From contig CATIUR010000011.1 in assembly GCA_949592205.1 (NCBI GenBank), positions 3,162,001 to 3,226,000 on the forward strand: 64,000 bases of DNA. Direction: 5' to 3'. Source of the stretch: Helichrysum umbraculigerum. Taxonomy: Eukaryota > Streptophyta > Magnoliopsida > Asterales > Asteraceae. The position numbers and the translations under genes were made by a program. The notes beneath the pieces are model-generated. The model ran no database searches and was not told where the DNA came from. It saw only the letters and a program-made list of their open reading frames with translations. This document shows, in pieces, positions 23,949 through 35,800 of this stretch. How positions within the stretch are numbered: position 1 is the first letter of the stretch; each line of letters starts with the position of its first letter.

Positions 23949-24569
23949 AAGTTTAACAATGCTAATCAGGACCAAAGAATGGTAGCCAAACAATGTAACT
24001 AATATAGTTAACCGAACTAAATAATCATTTAATTCCATGAGTTAATAATTAAATTAACTAATCAAATAACATATGATCACGAAAACATGTAAGCATTGTA
24101 TCTCACCCCAATATTTAAAACAGTAAAAATGGGGCTGTGAGACTCACCTGAGTCAATCCGAGCAATGAATATATTCGACGTGGAATAGACAATCTTTGAA
24201 ATCCCTTAGAGTCCTAAACACGCGAGATTCTAATGAGTAAATGGATTGTCCGATGTATTATTTAATGTTTATGTTTGAGTTTACAAAATTTGGTACGAGT
24301 CTGAAAACAGTAATCTGCCATTTTCGGCCCCTAAACGACCCCGGATGGCCTAAAACTGACAAGGCTAAGGTACTTAGCCTTGAGCATTGGGTTGTTTTTG
24401 AATGACCGAGCGAATTTGAGCCCAATCCGTTATAATAAAATTTTCATCGAGAAGCTACCCTGTTTTAACTTGTTAAATCGTCGACGTTTTCGAAAATTTA
24501 TTTGTTCTATTTTAGCTAGAATTCACAGGGCTAGTTTATTGATCCGTTGGATTATGAAATATAACGGGG

Positions 24570-24889
24570 GAATCCGCCGTATTGGTTTGAATACGCCGTA
24601 TTCAATGGTTTCGAAGGGAATACGCCGTATTGGTCTGAATACGCCGTATTCAATGGTCTCGAAGGGGAATACGCCGTATTCACCCGAATACGCCGTATTC
24701 GATGGCTAATCAGTCTGATTGGGCTCAAGATGTGGGGAATACGCCGTATTCACCCGAATACGCCGTATTCAGTGGTTTTGAAGGGGAATACGCCGTATTC
24801 CCTTGAATACGCCGTATTCCGATGAGGCGCGGGGAAAAAAATGTTTTCTGGGCGGGAATACGCCGTATTCCCTTGAATACGCCGTATTC
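24570..24889 (-). promoter_or_regulatory. GAATACGCCGTATTC palindrome pairs in LTR F
   Basis: Six pairs of the 15-bp palindrome (7-bp arms around one base) start at 24570, 24618, 24667, 24737, 24786 and 24856. Within every pair the two palindromes are separated by exactly 4 bases (gttt, gtct, accc, accc, cctt, cctt), giving a 34-bp unit. Distances between pairs vary. A TATA-like TTATATTT on the minus strand (near 24555-24562) lies next to the array on the downstream side. Confidence 0.8.
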
Positions 24890-27588
24890 CAAGGTCTGGT
24901 TCGAGTCTGTTCGTCCGATCATCATATAAATCCAGTTTTAAACCCATTTTCGCATACCAACAACTTAGTATAATGTTACTACATGCTATAATACGTATTT
25001 TAAACAAGAAATTAAAGAAAATGGTGAGTGATTCTTACAATGAAAAATTGGGATCTTGAGGATGACGATGATGATCCGATGATGATGATGATCACGATAA
25101 TGATGATGATAAACAAGGATGGAGTTGATGATGATTTTGTTTATGTTGTTGTTGTTTGAAATTGAAACCGAGAGGAGAGAAAGAGAAGAGACCGAGATTG
25201 ATATGTGAGTGTGTGTGTGTTTTGCATTATTGAGGTCGGTTGATATAACCGGCCTCAATAATTGAGGTAGATGGAAAAATTCGACCCGTGTTTGCGTACC
25301 CGATCGTTATGTAGTATAATATTTTAAAATGATAATTTTCTAAAAATAGATTCGTATAAGCTTTTAATTGAAATATTTTATAAAACTGTTTTCTTGGATG
25401 TTTAAAATTGTAACTTTGTTTTACCTAAAATGTACGGATAGTTTTCTGTATCTAAACTGTATTTAAATTTCAAACGGATTATGTAGTTATTATCCTTAAT
25501 AATAATACTTGATTTAAAAATGTTTTTCGCTCACTTTCATTTTGAGTTTCTACTTTTTGTTAAATTTGGTATTCGCGATTATTTAAATAATCGTTTCGGT
25601 TTATATATATACATATATATATATATAATACTTGAATGCTTAAGTGTTAACACGTATGTAATACGTGATTTAAAAGTTTAAATTGGCCCCTAATTTTGGC
25701 CCTTTTTGACCGGGTGTCACATTCTCACCAACATAGCAACTTGACAAGGAGCAGGAACAATTGAATTATTTACATTTGATGAGCTCTACTCCTTTGTCAA
25801 AGAGAATTTCAAGAGAAGTGTCAAGTAGTGTGGACAAGAAGGAAATTATACCAACTTGGAGGTGGAGATTCAAGAAACAGCAGCATCTAAATACATTACT
25901 CATAAAGATCATCCACTTGAGAATGTAATAGGAGATATTGAATCTGCTGTTAAAACAAGAAATCAAAGTCAGGTGTTTGAAGCTTCAACAAATGAGGATG
26001 AAGTAAATCTTGATACAGAAGCAGTTAATACTTCTTTGTTTGCTTGTTTTCTGTCTCAAACAGAACCAAAGAAGGTTACTGAAGCTTTGAGAGATCCTAG
26101 TTGGATTGAAGCTATGCAAGAGGAGTTGCTTCAGTTTAAGATTCAAGAAGTCTGGACATTGGTTGATTTGCCTAAAGGGAAGAGGGCAATTGGTACTAAA
26201 TGGATTTTCAAAAACAAGAAAGATGAAAGAGGAATAGTGATCAAAAACAAGGCTAGATTGGTTGCACAGGGATATTCACAAGAAGAGGGAATTGATTATG
26301 ATGAAGTTTTTGCACCTGTTGCAAGAATAGAGGCAATCAGATTGTTTTTGGCTTATCCTTCATTCAAGGGATTCATTGTGTATCAGATGGATGTTAAGAG
26401 TGCTTTTCTGTATGGCACTATACAGGAAGAAGTTTATGTATGCCAACCACCAGGGTTTGAAGATTCCAAGTTTCCTGATAAAGTTTTCAAACTTGAAAAG
26501 CTCTTTATGGATTACATCAAGCACCTAGAGCTTGGTATGATACTTTTTCAGATTATCTGTTGCAGAATGGATTCAAAAGGGGTGCAATAGATAAATCTTT
26601 GTTCACTAAAAGGATAAAGGATGATATACTACTGGTTCAAGTCTATGTAGATGATATCATTTTTGGTTCAACAAAGGATAGTCTTTGCAAGGAATTTGAA
26701 TCACTGATGCATGAGAAGTTCAAGATGAGCTCCATGGGGGAATTAACATTTTTCTTGGGGTTACAAGTGAAGCAGCAGAAGGAAGGAATCTTTATTCATC
26801 AAAGTAAGTATGTTAATGATATACTTGATCGGTTTGGGTACAAAGATGCAAAGGTTGCAAGCACACCTGTGGAAACAAACAAGAAATTACATGCAGATCT
26901 TGAGGGGGAGAGTGTAGATGAACATCTTTACATATCAATGATTGAGTCTCTTATGTATCTCACTTCATCAAGGCCTGACATCATGTTTGCAGTGTGTTTA
27001 TGTGCAAGATTTCAAGCTAATCTAAAGCTGTCACATCTTTATGCAGTCAAAAGAATATTTAGATATTTAAAGGGTCAACCAAAATTGGGCCTATGGTATC
27101 CAAAGTTTACTTCTTTTGATCTGATAGCCTATACAGATAGTGATTATGGAGGAGCTAATCTAGACAGGAAATCTACATCAGGAGGTTGTCAATTTTTGGG
27201 AGATAGATTGGTTTCATGGCAATGCAAGAAACAAACCACTGTATCTACATCTACAGCAGAGGCAGAATATGTAGCAGCTGCAAGTTGCTGTGCACAAGTG
27301 CTATGGATTCAGAATCAGATGTTAGATTACGGTTTTACCTTTCTTAATACTCCTATTTTTATTGATAACAATTCTGCAATCAGTATTATCAATAACCCAG
27401 TTAAACATTCTAAAACAAAGCACATTGAAATTAGATATCATTTCATTAGAGACTGTAATGAGAAAAGACTTATTCAAATTTTGAAAGTTCATACTGATAA
27501 TCAGTTTGCTGATCTGTTTACTAAAGCTTTTGATGTAGGCAGATTTACATTCTTGGTTACTAGTATTGGAATGATCAATTTGTCTTAA

Positions 27589-28224
27589 GTATTTTTCTTA
27601 TCACTGCTTTCTTTGAATAATATTTACTGTGCTTTAATTTTGGTTAATACTGATTGGTTAATCAAACATTGATAGTGTGTTTTGTGTATAGTTATCACTG
27701 TTTATTACTTTAAATATAAACAGTGGTAATAATCACTTCACCACTGTTTGTGTATGGTTAACACTGTATACTTGTATTTTTGTTTGCATTAACACTGCAG
27801 GTTATATTACTATGCCTTGAAGTCTAAATCACTGCTTTGTTTATATGATTTTGCTAGATCTGAAGTACTACTTGTATTAAGTTAGCACTGCCTTGGTCGG
27901 TTGGTACTGCTTGTACAAGTGAGCACTGCTAGCTTTATTATGTAAATGATGCATTTGAAAAACCAAGTGTTGATTACCACTGATGCTTATTCTCGCAATT
28001 ACCACTGAACGTGTTATTTTTCTTAATTAACACTGTTTTAGTTGTAATTGGGGATCTGGTCAAATTAGGGTTTACAACTGATTTAATTTCAGTACTTAAC
28101 TCTCAACACTTAGGGTTTTTCATTACGCTTTCAAAATTACACACACAAACCACTGCGCTAAGTCTCATAGATTCTCAATTCTGTAAATCATCTTCGATTC
28201 TCTTCGATTTCGTGATTTCTTATC
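27589..28224 (+). promoter_or_regulatory. pol-ORF3 spacer of A, rich in CACTG words
   Basis: This 636-base non-coding spacer carries about thirteen CACTG words between 27600 and 28160. Most are in the context TTANCACTG(T/C)TT, for example ggttaacactg, gttatcactg, caattaccactg. The inverted arrangement cagtggt-N12-accactg lies at about 27720-27745. The same words occur in the A LTR. It would be the 5' flank of ORF3 and is the A-family counterpart of the GCGACGTA clusters before ORF3 in D. Confidence 0.6.
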
Positions 28225-31200
28225 ATGGCATCTACTTCGTCTACTGTTCAACTACCGATTGGAAAAGATCATAATATGATCACATTCTTGATGAAACCCG
28301 CTGAGGCAAACGAGTATGTGGAAATCATTGATTTTCTTCGTGCTTCACATATTCGTCATGCTCTTACTGTGGCACCCAGAATATCTCATGAACATATCAA
28401 CAATTTCTGGGTGAATGCGACGATAGAAGAGGAACAGGGGATTAAACGAATTGTTTCAAAATTCATGGATACACGAGTTGTAGTTACTGAAGCTACTGTT
28501 AGAGCTTCCTTACAACTAGATGATGAGGCAGGTATAACCTCATTAGATGATTCTGTTATGTATGATACTCTACGATTGATGGGTTATGAGGGTTCCTTTG
28601 AAGTTTTTACTTTTCAGAAAACCTTATTTTCTCATCAATGGAGATTTTTGATTCATACAATTTTGCACTGTTTATCATCTAAAAGATCATCTTTTGAACA
28701 GTTTGGAAGCAACATTGCTTATGCAATTGCTTGTCTTGCAACTGGTCAAAGATTTAATTTTTCAAATCTGATATTTTCTGGTATGCTTACAGACATTGAG
28801 CAACCAAAGATTAAATTTTTGATGTATCCACGATTTGTGCAGTTGTTCTTAAATGAACAAATTCCTACTTTAACTGCACTTGATAAAGTTATTGGTATTG
28901 TCTCTTCTAAGCCAAAAGTTTTTGTAAATATGAAGAGAGATACTAAATTTTCTGGGAAGGTTACAACATTATTTTCTACTATGCTTCCTGCACCTTCCAC
29001 CACAGCATCAGTACAACCAACTGAAGCTGAACCAGCTACTAAGAGAATGGTTCCACCCACCACTTCTCAACCCACAGTAGCTGGGGGTATTAAAAGAAAA
29101 CAAGGGACCAAAACAGCTAAATCTACTAGAGCCAAAAAGGCTAGAACACAGATGTCTGAGGATCATGTTGCTCATTCATCTCAGTCAATGGACAGTGGTC
29201 CAGCACAACATGTGGTCCATAAGGAGAGGGGTGACCATTCTGAGAGGGCTGCTTCTACTGCTTCTAGCCCACTGGCAGAGCTAGACAGAAGTAACATAAA
29301 TAAGACCCAATCAGAGGCAACACCTGGACATGATTCTACACCTGTAGATGATCCTAGTGGTCCTAGTACCAAGAATCAAGGGGACTTTGATGATCATGCT
29401 AGGCATGAGTCAGAGTTTGATAATATCAATGATTCACCAAAGGATTCACATCCTGAAGGTGTTGAGGCTAGAACTAACTCAGAATTGACGGCTATGATTG
29501 ACTATGTTTGGTCAAAATTTGTCAAGGAGAGGAAGAAGAATAGAGCTAAGGATGAGATTGTGGCTCAATTGCAGAGGAGAGTGCAACAGTTAGAGTTGAT
29601 TGTCATTGAGTGTTTGAAGAAAGGAAGAAAGTATGTGGTTCATGATACTTCTGAACCTGAGGATGCTTATCAGTTTCAACAAAATGCTTTCAAAAAGGGG
29701 GAGAAGGTTTGGACAAACATGGGTGATAAGGTAAATAAGGATGATAAGGTTGTGGATGATGATGAGAAGGTTGATGAGGAAATAGAGATGGAACAACCAG
29801 AGGATGATGAGTTTGTACATACACCTCCAACACCACCAATAGAGCCAGATATGAATGAAACAGTACATGAATCAGTGGAAACAGAAATGAATGAACCCAC
29901 GGTTGATGATAATGTATCTGAACATACTGAGGTTATTGGTTCAGTTGATCAAAAGGCAGAGGTTGATATGGGAGCTAAGACTGAGGAGCTAAAGATTGAT
30001 GATGATGGTGATGAGGTTAATAAACCAGAGATAGCAGTGGAAAAAGAAAAGACTGATGCTCAACAACAAGTTGAAAAAACTAGAAAAAAGAGCATTCCAG
30101 TTAAAACTGCTAAGATGACAGGAACAGGGAAGAAGGTTGAAACACCAAAGAAAAAAATCTACACAACCATTTTACCTGGATTTACTATCAGAGAACCTGC
30201 TGCAGCTCCTGTTCATCAAAAGAAAGATTTGCCAAAGATTGATCCCAAAGATAAAGGCAAGGGAAAGCTGGTTGAAGAACAAAAGAAGAAAAAGCCAAAA
30301 TCAGTGCCAGCTGATGCAACTGCTCATGATCCAGAATATGCACAAAGATTACATGCTGAGCTTAATGCAGAAGACTTGATTGATGTTGAGATTGAGCCTG
30401 GTAAATTTGTTAAAATGACAAAGGAACAGGTGGCAGAATGGGATGAGTACTTGTTGAGAGAGCAGAAGCAGGATGATATTGAGTATTTGGTTGATCAACT
30501 CAAAAAGAAGAAATCAGAAGAGACTAGAAAGAAAAAGGCAGCTAAACCACCAACAAAAGCTCAGATGAGGAAGAATTTAATTGCAAAGTTAAAAGGTGGG
30601 TATATTCCTTTGAATGCTTTGAAGCAGATGAGTTTGGAGAGATTGCAGAGTTTGTGGGATAAGGATGATATGAATCCTGAAATGATTGAGAGGAAAGAAA
30701 AAGAAAAGCAAGAAGCAGAAAAGGAAAAGAAAAAGGCTGAAAGAGAGAAGAAATTAAAAGAAAAGGAAGAAAAGGAAAAAAGAGAAAAGGAAGAAGCTGA
30801 GAAGAGAAAGAAAGAGGAAATAGAAAGAAAGAAAAGAGAATTGGATGAAATTCCTGATAGAGAAAGGAATGTTGATGAATTGAAGGAATTTATTTTGTTA
30901 CAACAAGTGGAGTCAGAGGTAATTAATGTTGATTTGCCTGGTATTATTGATTGGTCCATTGAACAATTTGTTAATCCTGTTAAGATTCACAAGATTAAAA
31001 TTGAAAGAGCAGATGGAAATGTATATTGGTGGAGATCTTTTAGGGATTTGATAAAGAGAATCAGTAAAACTGATTTGGTCAGAATGTATGAGATTGGGAT
31101 GGAGAAGAATTTGGATTTAAAGGAGTTTGATAATCTGGTTGAGAAGGTTACATGGCATTGGATTAAAGCTATATTTGAACCAGAAGAGTTTCCATTTCAA

Positions 31201-31461
31201 TTTACTACTATAAGCAAGGTCAGGAATTGGATTTGTCATGCCAAACCAGGAGTACATCAGATTGTTATGGATGATGCATTATTTATGTGGATGTTGACAG
31301 ATAGATTTTATGATATAAATCTGAGATTTTTGATGAGTATGAGAAATGCAAGGTTACAAGCTGCTATTTTAGATGATGTAGCTCTGGAATTGGTTTATAT
31401 GGTGCTGAATCAGATTTATAAGAAGGAGGAGATAGATAGAAGGAAGAGAAGAAAAGACTAA
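28225..31461 (+). CDS. ORF3 of element A (1078 aa), function unknown
   Basis: This is an intact open frame from an ATG (MASTSSTVQL), downstream of pol and before the polypurine tract. Residues 1-235 form a conserved domain shared with ORF3 of B and D (FLRASHIRHALTVAP, FWVNATIEEE, VTEATVRASLQLDD, MGYEG, W+FL+H, RFNFSNLIF, YPRFVQLF). Residues 288-306 are strongly basic (KRKQGTKTAKSTRAKKAR), a likely nuclear signal. Acidic and Pro/Thr parts follow, then a long Lys/Glu helix (about 812-875). A C-terminal domain (IKIERADGNVYWW, about 920-985) corresponds to KRxDGVQYF of B and D. There is no signal peptide or membrane segment, so an envelope role is unlikely. The N-terminal pattern recalls the 'putative plant transposon protein' family, but that is from memory. 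Intact although gag-pol is dead. Confidence 0.8.
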   Translation: MASTSSTVQLPIGKDHNMITFLMKPAEANEYVEIIDFLRASHIRHALTVAPRISHEHINNFWVNATIEEEQGIKRIVSKFMDTRVVVTEATVRASLQLDDEAGITSLDDSVMYDTLRLMGYEGSFEVFTFQKTLFSHQWRFLIHTILHCLSSKRSSFEQFGSNIAYAIACLATGQRFNFSNLIFSGMLTDIEQPKIKFLMYPRFVQLFLNEQIPTLTALDKVIGIVSSKPKVFVNMKRDTKFSGKVTTLFSTMLPAPSTTASVQPTEAEPATKRMVPPTTSQPTVAGGIKRKQGTKTAKSTRAKKARTQMSEDHVAHSSQSMDSGPAQHVVHKERGDHSERAASTASSPLAELDRSNINKTQSEATPGHDSTPVDDPSGPSTKNQGDFDDHARHESEFDNINDSPKDSHPEGVEARTNSELTAMIDYVWSKFVKERKKNRAKDEIVAQLQRRVQQLELIVIECLKKGRKYVVHDTSEPEDAYQFQQNAFKKGEKVWTNMGDKVNKDDKVVDDDEKVDEEIEMEQPEDDEFVHTPPTPPIEPDMNETVHESVETEMNEPTVDDNVSEHTEVIGSVDQKAEVDMGAKTEELKIDDDGDEVNKPEIAVEKEKTDAQQQVEKTRKKSIPVKTAKMTGTGKKVETPKKKIYTTILPGFTIREPAAAPVHQKKDLPKIDPKDKGKGKLVEEQKKKKPKSVPADATAHDPEYAQRLHAELNAEDLIDVEIEPGKFVKMTKEQVAEWDEYLLREQKQDDIEYLVDQLKKKKSEETRKKKAAKPPTKAQMRKNLIAKLKGGYIPLNALKQMSLERLQSLWDKDDMNPEMIERKEKEKQEAEKEKKKAEREKKLKEKEEKEKREKEEAEKRKKEEIERKKRELDEIPDRERNVDELKEFILLQQVESEVINVDLPGIIDWSIEQFVNPVKIHKIKIERADGNVYWWRSFRDLIKRISKTDLVRMYEIGMEKNLDLKEFDNLVEKVTWHWIKAIFEPEEFPFQFTTISKVRNWICHAKPGVHQIVMDDALFMWMLTDRFYDINLRFLMSMRNARLQAAILDDVALELVYMVLNQIYKKEEIDRRKRRKD

Positions 31462-31644
31462 CAGTTTTGAAAGAATTTTGTAAAGCTCATAATGGAGGAT
31501 TAGAAGAAACTTAACATTGTGAAGGACATATTAAGTTTTTTTTTTTTTTTTTTTGGGTAAAGGGGACGGTACCCCGGAAAAGTTTTATACCAACCAAAAA
31601 GAAATATTTACAGGTTTACAACGGGTATACCCGAGGAGACGTTT

Positions 31645-32808
31645 TTAGTGAACGTCCCAAACACATACAAAATCACCTATTAATATAAAGAAAATAATAA
31701 CAATCCTATAATGACCATTGGTACAAAAATTCCTAACCAAACTACAATGGCCATTACTAATACAAAAACAAAACCGACACACTCTAAAATGGTCAAAAAT
31801 ATGACCATTTTTACAATAATCCCTATCAAAATAAAAACAAAAAGTCTTCATCTTGCTCATCATGTCTTCGCCACTCACCACCTCCATCTCAGCCCAACAT
31901 TTTTCTTCAATCCATAACACCGCAGCCCCATGACTCAAATGGTAAATCCAATTACCAAATAACTGATGCCCACTGTTACATTTTGCCTTAGACCACTCCA
32001 CTATCCTTTTGACAACCTCATCCAAATTGCTTATGTAATCTGTTAGCATAAAACACCATGACTTCAAAGATACATTATCTTCACTCTTCATTCCGCATGC
32101 AATCTTCAACTCAGCCTTCATAACAACAGCCTCATGCAATTGCCATTTATCATAAGCACACCATTCTCTGATCCAGCCCAACAAACCACTCGGCCCACCC
32201 TTCTTTAACATTAAACCCAGATGGTTCAAAACCATAATACATCGGCCCATTACCATTTCACTACCAATTAAATTACCAAACCTGCCAAAACTACAAAAGA
32301 CCAATACCACCTTATACCAGCCCACAAACAGACCCACTTCCCACACATCATAAACCATACATCGAAAATTCACATCAGGACCATAATACATCTTCCAAAA
32401 TAAACCATTAGCCCAAAAAACCACCATACCATTACAACCAGAATCACACTCTACCCATTTGTTTTTACGTATCTGATACTTTACACCCATACACATATAG
32501 ATAACAGGATGTAAATATACTACTCCATGATCAGAAGCAATAAAAACATACCTGAACTTCAAATTAAAATGCCAAGTCTGCCATAATTTCGTATGACCAA
32601 AACCTCCTTGCCATCTAACCTTTTGATACAACCGATCCAGCATAAACTTCGACCTTTTATTGTGACCACCAGAATTCAAACTCTGCCATGCATTCCCAAT
32701 CATAAACTCATTCCCATAACCAATACCCACAACCCACACTTTGCCAACAGCATTGTACCTCATGAATCCAGACCCACTAACAGTTAACTTCTGGCAATAA
32801 CACATCAT
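31645..32808 (-). CDS. Possible third ORF of the LINE (387 aa)
   Basis: The ATG (32806-32808) overlaps the ORF2 stop as ATGA, a layout seen in coupled termination-reinitiation. The product is rich in Gly, Val, Trp, Cys and Met and I recognise no domain. 387 codons without a stop in AT-rich DNA is unlikely by chance, although this strand is A-poor, which lowers the stop frequency. It occupies nearly the whole stretch that would otherwise be the 3' UTR, ending about 110 bases before the poly(A). It may be a genuine accessory frame or an open 3' UTR. Confidence 0.4.
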   Translation of the reverse strand: MMCYCQKLTVSGSGFMRYNAVGKVWVVGIGYGNEFMIGNAWQSLNSGGHNKRSKFMLDRLYQKVRWQGGFGHTKLWQTWHFNLKFRYVFIASDHGVVYLHPVIYMCMGVKYQIRKNKWVECDSGCNGMVVFWANGLFWKMYYGPDVNFRCMVYDVWEVGLFVGWYKVVLVFCSFGRFGNLIGSEMVMGRCIMVLNHLGLMLKKGGPSGLLGWIREWCAYDKWQLHEAVVMKAELKIACGMKSEDNVSLKSWCFMLTDYISNLDEVVKRIVEWSKAKCNSGHQLFGNWIYHLSHGAAVLWIEEKCWAEMEVVSGEDMMSKMKTFCFYFDRDYCKNGHIFDHFRVCRFCFCISNGHCSLVRNFCTNGHYRIVIIFFILIGDFVCVWDVH

Positions 32809-35800
32809 GATAAATCAGAATTTATAGATTTAGTCATAGCAAACAAACTAAACCCCCAGATCTCAGAAGCCAATTTAGACTGCATGGTTGACAAAATTTT
32901 TAAACCCATCAACCTCATTTTAATTATTTCTTTGATCTGCTGACATAACATCCCATAGCTTCTCTCCTTTCCTTGAAAAAGCCTTAAATTTCTTTCTTGC
33001 CAAATAAAATACACAATGGCACCAATTAAAAGTCTCCTTATTATACTCCATATCCCACTATTACACGGCTTAGCAGCAAGAACATCAACTAATCCAAACC
33101 ATGTAATTTTATCAGCTAATATAAGATCAATAATATCATCCATTTTAGCTTGACCTTTAAAATCTTTCCACACCTCCTTAACATAATCACATTCAATAAA
33201 CAGATGATTATGAGAATCATGTACCTGATTACAAAATGCACATACCTGGTTATGCTGAACTTCCCACTTATCAAGCCGATCATGAGTGCTTAATCTTCCC
33301 AAAACAGCAACCCAAAGCATGAAAGCATGTCTAGGAATATTCTGAGTAAACCAAACCAACTTATGCCAATGGACAGTGTCCCTAGATTGTCTCATATCAT
33401 CCCAAGCAATACCAACATTAAAGTCTTTAATCCGACCCATACTATCCCTCCACTTTAATCTATCCTTTATACCCTCTATCAAAACAGGATTATAAGCAGA
33501 TAACACAGTTCCATAATTATCCAGAAAATCATATGGCCATACCCACAACCCATTTCTAGATAAATCTGCCACTTTACAATCCTTTCCCAATCTGGATTCA
33601 GAGATGTCCTTATCAGAAATAATTTTACATAAAGGTCCAGCCGGATGCCAATAGTCAAACCAAAGAGACGTATCTTTACCATCACCCACCCTATGAAAAA
33701 ATTTCATTCTCACAGACTCTCTCATACGTAAGATGTATTTCCAGCAACAAGAAGCATTATCCCCAATACCAATATCCCAAAAATTTCTACCCTTAACTCT
33801 GTATTCCTTAATCCATTGAACCCATAGTGATTTTTTGCCAGATACAAGATTCCACACATGCTTAGAAAGCAAAGTTGTGTTCCAGTCAGAAATAGATCTG
33901 ATTCCCAAACCACCCTGTGACTTAGGAAAGCAAACATCTTTCCAAGCCACTTTTGCCAAGCCCCTACTATTATCATACCCCCTCCATGGAAAATCCCTCA
34001 TTAGCCTTTCAATATCAACAATCACAGACTTAGGTAACATAAACATAGAAAGCCAATAAACCTGTATAGAAGCAAGGACTGACTGAATAAGCTGCAACCT
34101 TCCAGCAAAAGACAGTGATTTGTTCTTCCAATCTTTAACCCTCTTCTTGACCTTATCCACCAAACTGAGACAATCTTTTTGATGCAGGCTTGAAGCTATC
34201 AAAGGTAATCCAAGATATCTAACCGGAAACTTACCAACTTCATAAGGCATAAGATTACATATATCCTCTCTTTCCTGATTAGTCACATTACCCAAAAAAA
34301 TAGTACTTTTGGATATGTTTGGTGTAAGACCAGAGTACAAGCCAAATTCATGCAAGGCAGCCTTGAGAATACTAACAGAACTTCTATCACTCTTACTGAA
34401 CATTAACACATCATCCGCAAAGCATAAATGCGTTAGTTTCAATTTTTTACATTCAGGGTGATATTTAAAATTACCATGCTCAGCAATCCTTCTTTTTAAG
34501 CATAAATTCAGAACCTCCATCACCAGAGTGAACAAGTAAGGTGATAGAGGATCCCCTTGCCTCAACCCCCTCTTTCCTTTAAAAAACCCATACTGATCAC
34601 CATTAACTGAAATTGCAAATGAAGGAGATCTGATACAAACCATTAGCCATTTCACCATAGTTCCATGAAATCCAAAATACTTTAAAATATTCTCCAAGAA
34701 ATCCCAATTAACCGTATCATATGCTTTTTGAATATCAACCTTAAAAGCACATCTATGTTTACCCTTCTTCCAATTGTACCCCTTCATTAATTCCTGAGCA
34801 AGAAGTATATTGTCACTAATCTGCCTATTGGGAATAAAAGCAGACTGGTTAATGTCCACAATATCATCAAGACAATTCTTAATCCTATTAGCTAACACCT
34901 TGCTAATAATTTTGTACAGTACATTACAGCAAGATATTGGTCGATAATCTGTAACAGATTTAGGACATTGGTTCTTTGGAACAAGAGCTATTATAGTAGC
35001 ATTAACTTCACCCAATAGCTTCCCATTATTAAAAAAATCCATCACAGCCTTACATACCTCATTCCCAATCACAGGCCAAGCAGCTTTAAAAAACCTAGAT
35101 GAGAAACCATCCGGACCGGGTGACTTAGAGTCATCTATACTCCATAAAGCAGCTTTTATTTCACATTCCTCCACATTCCTAATCATATAATCAGCCTCTG
35201 CAATTGAAATTTTATTAGGAAATAAATTACCTGGATTATTAATGGCCTCCACAGCATGATCTTTACCAAGCAAAGCTTCATAGTATTTCACAAACTGGTC
35301 AGGCACTTCATTATCAACAAACCTGCTACCAGAAACATCCTCAATCACTTCCACTCTACTCCTATTAATTCTTCCTTTAATAGCTTTGTGGAAATAGGCA
35401 GTGTTAGAATCCCCTTCTCTTAACCATTGAACCTTGCTTTTTTGGATTAACAACCTCTCTTCATCAATGGATGCTTCCTTAAAAGCATTAAAATAAGCAC
35501 ATTCTTCTGCTCTTAATTCAGCATTCTCAGGGTCACTCATAACAGCTTGTTGAGCTCTACTCAATTCTTCTCTCAACATTTTAACCTTGTCAGAAACATT
35601 TCCTTTCATACTATTCAAGGTTCTCATCTTTTTCTTTACAGCCTTAAGCTTAGTCACAACAGAAAACATTGTGAACCCATCAACCCTTTGATCCCATACC
35701 TCTTGCACCATCGGAATAAATTCAGCTTTATATGATAAGTGATTATTATACTTAAATGGTCTAGGTTTTCTTCTAGCCATATTAGGAATAACAATCATCA

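Larger units (their letters stand above)
23155..25721 (-). mobile_element. Solo gypsy LTR F inside A pol
   Basis: The termini tgtcacacccccaattt and cgggtgtcaca match the E1/E2 LTR ends, but there is no internal region, so this is a solo LTR (2567 bp) left by LTR-LTR recombination. The low end also shares the aagtttgaa / gcatgcgactc / gtacctgag phrases of the relatives. It interrupts the linker between integrase and RT of element A. I could not find a clean 5-bp target duplication. Internal structures are a 73-bp tandem repeat (23628-23948) and a palindrome array (24570-24889). Confidence 0.85.
21453..27588 (+). pseudogene. pol: Copia pol of element A, interrupted by LTR F
   Basis: The open frame begins without an ATG. 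Order: protease (IDSGCSRHMTGD, about 21482), GAG-pre-integrase HHCC (WHRRMCHMNF, CVSCKKGKQH), integrase DDE core (DLFGP, SDNGTEF, PQQNGVAERRN, 22090-22400), Thr/Ser/Gly linker, a stop at 23018, then solo LTR F at 23155-25721. RT resumes at 25856 (ARLVAQGYSQEEGIDYDEVFAPVAR, YVDDIIFGS at about 26640), with a frameshift at 26560-26590 inside the region that should read ALYGLHQAP. RNase H follows (YTDSDYGGAN, STAEAEYVAAASC, NSAISIINNP), ending at 27588. The enzyme set makes and integrates cDNA. Confidence 0.9.

Noticed and set aside
25060..25160. GAT/ATG-rich tract (also 10360-10430) as coding or regulatory
   Set aside because: Simple trinucleotide-like sequence inside LTRs; no frame conservation.
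28225..31461. ORF3 as an envelope (env-like) gene
   Set aside because: No signal peptide, no hydrophobic membrane segment, strongly charged with nuclear-signal-like patches.
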